DNA of 64,000 bases from Brevundimonas guildfordensis. Lineage in GTDB: Bacteria > Pseudomonadota > Alphaproteobacteria > Caulobacterales > Caulobacteraceae. Positions 63,459 through 64,000 of the stretch are shown here, in pieces (the stretch's first letter is position 1; each line of letters begins with the position of its first letter). Both the position numbers and the translations under genes were made by a program. The notes below the pieces were generated by a model that worked only from the letters and a program-made list of their open reading frames with translations, had not been told where the DNA came from and searched no databases. The stretch spans positions 62,001-126,000 of the forward strand of contig NZ_JACSQU010000002.1 of assembly GCF_014836405.1 (NCBI RefSeq), written 5' to 3'.

Positions 63459-64000
63459 ATGACCGACTACATCGTCCGCGACATCTCCCTGGCCGACTTC
63501 GGCAACAAGGAAATCGCCATCGCCGAAACCGAAATGCCGGGCCTGATGGCGCTGCGCGACGAGTACGGCGCCGCCCAGCCGCTGAAGGGCGCGCGCATCG
63601 CCGGCTCCCTGCACATGACCATCCAGACGGCCGTGCTGATCCAGACGCTGGAAGCCCTGGGCGCCGAAGTGCGCTGGGCCTCGTGCAACATCTTCTCGAC
63701 CCAGGACCACGCCGCCGCCGCCATCGCCGCGTCGGGCACGCCGGTGTTCGCCTTCAAGGGCGAGAACCTGGTCGAATATTGGGAATACGCCCACAAGATT
63801 TTCGAATGGGCGGACGGCGGCTATCCGAACCTGATCCTGGATGACGGCGGCGACGCCACCCTGCTGTGCGTGCTGGGTCCGAAGGCCGAGAAGGACGCTT
63901 CCGTCCTCGACAACCCGCAGAACGAGGAAGAGGAAGCCCTCTTCTCGGTCATGAAGCGCTATCTGCAGGAGAAGCCGGGCTTCTACTCGGCCATCCGCGA
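63459..64000 (+). CDS. ahcY: Adenosylhomocysteinase (partial, runs off right edge)
   Basis: The first 180 codons are inside the window. The enzyme splits S-adenosylhomocysteine into adenosine and homocysteine, relieving product inhibition of methyltransferases. Family features visible are [77 protein letters not shown] and [12 protein letters not shown]. The catalytic C-terminal NAD domain lies beyond the edge. The spacing and the palindrome upstream suggest control with the methionine cycle. Confidence 0.96.
   Translation, partial: MTDYIVRDISLADFGNKEIAIAETEMPGLMALRDEYGAAQPLKGARIAGSLHMTIQTAVLIQTLEALGAEVRWASCNIFSTQDHAAAAIAASGTPVFAFKGENLVEYWEYAHKIFEWADGGYPNLILDDGGDATLLCVLGPKAEKDASVLDNPQNEEEEALFSVMKRYLQEKPGFYSAIR

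Overview
The window is an uninterrupted stretch of GC-rich bacterial chromosome, densely coded on both strands. Gene content points to an alphaproteobacterium of the Caulobacterales, most likely Brevundimonas or a close relative. The evidence is a DUF4167 gene beside prmC, adjacent lysC-ptsP and rodZ-ispG pairs, an F1 ATP synthase operon without F0 genes and with a short epsilon subunit, rsfS-rlmH-envC-ctpA, a large TonB-dependent receptor, and promoters resembling the Caulobacter TTGACGS / GCTANAWC consensus. The taxonomic call is inference; no rRNA is present. Both edges cut genes: a methyltransferase on the left and ahcY on the right.

Layout. 1-4.6 kb: methyltransferase, comF, grxC, a nitrilase-family amidase, DUF1178, a DUF6265-like gene broken by an apparent single-base frameshift, a GNAT acetyltransferase and ubiG. 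4.6-11.3 kb: lysC, ptsP, rodZ-like gene, ispG, GST. 11.3-21 kb: lipoprotein, TauE permease, response regulator, prfA, BrkB-type membrane protein, prmC, DUF4167 gene behind a structured leader, a degenerate hybrid histidine kinase, a DUF4893-like lipoprotein and a tail-only SPFH-like protein. 21-28 kb: beta-lactamase-fold hydrolase, BCCT transporter, isoaspartyl peptidase, quinone oxidoreductase, YkvA, SDR. 28.3-33 kb: tRNA-Gly(GCC), TonB receptor, lpdA. 33-41.3 kb: a marR-FUSC operon divergent from an SDR across an AT-rich palindrome, an exported retropepsin-like protein, xerC-DUF484, fructose-6-phosphate aldolase, priA. 41.3-48.4 kb: glutaminyl cyclotransferase, terC and atpHAGDC. 48.4-58.1 kb: rppH, a FliL-like exported protein, an ABC ATPase, small proteins, gloA, nadD, rsfS, rlmH, envC-like, ctpA, divergent polysaccharide deacetylase. 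58.1-64 kb: CPBP protease, unknown exported protein, bioB, globin-coupled chemoreceptor, ahcY.

Most genes are housekeeping: translation termination (prfA, prmC), ribosome maturation (rsfS, rlmH), cofactor synthesis (ubiG, ispG, bioB, nadD), energy conversion (atp operon, lpdA), replication and chromosome resolution (priA, xerC) and envelope remodelling (envC-like, ctpA). I see no CRISPR array, prophage, insertion sequence, toxin-antitoxin pair or defence island, so I do not claim a new multi-gene system.

The most unusual signals are local. They are the structured leader of the DUF4167 gene (17.15-17.37 kb), the histidine kinase with Arg at the phospho-acceptor position, PriA lacking one of its two zinc sites, three GANTC sites within 41 bp between fsa and priA, the MarR palindrome, a GNRA-loop hairpin ahead of the globin chemoreceptor, a SahR-like box ahead of ahcY, and the coupled frameshift at 3.14 kb.
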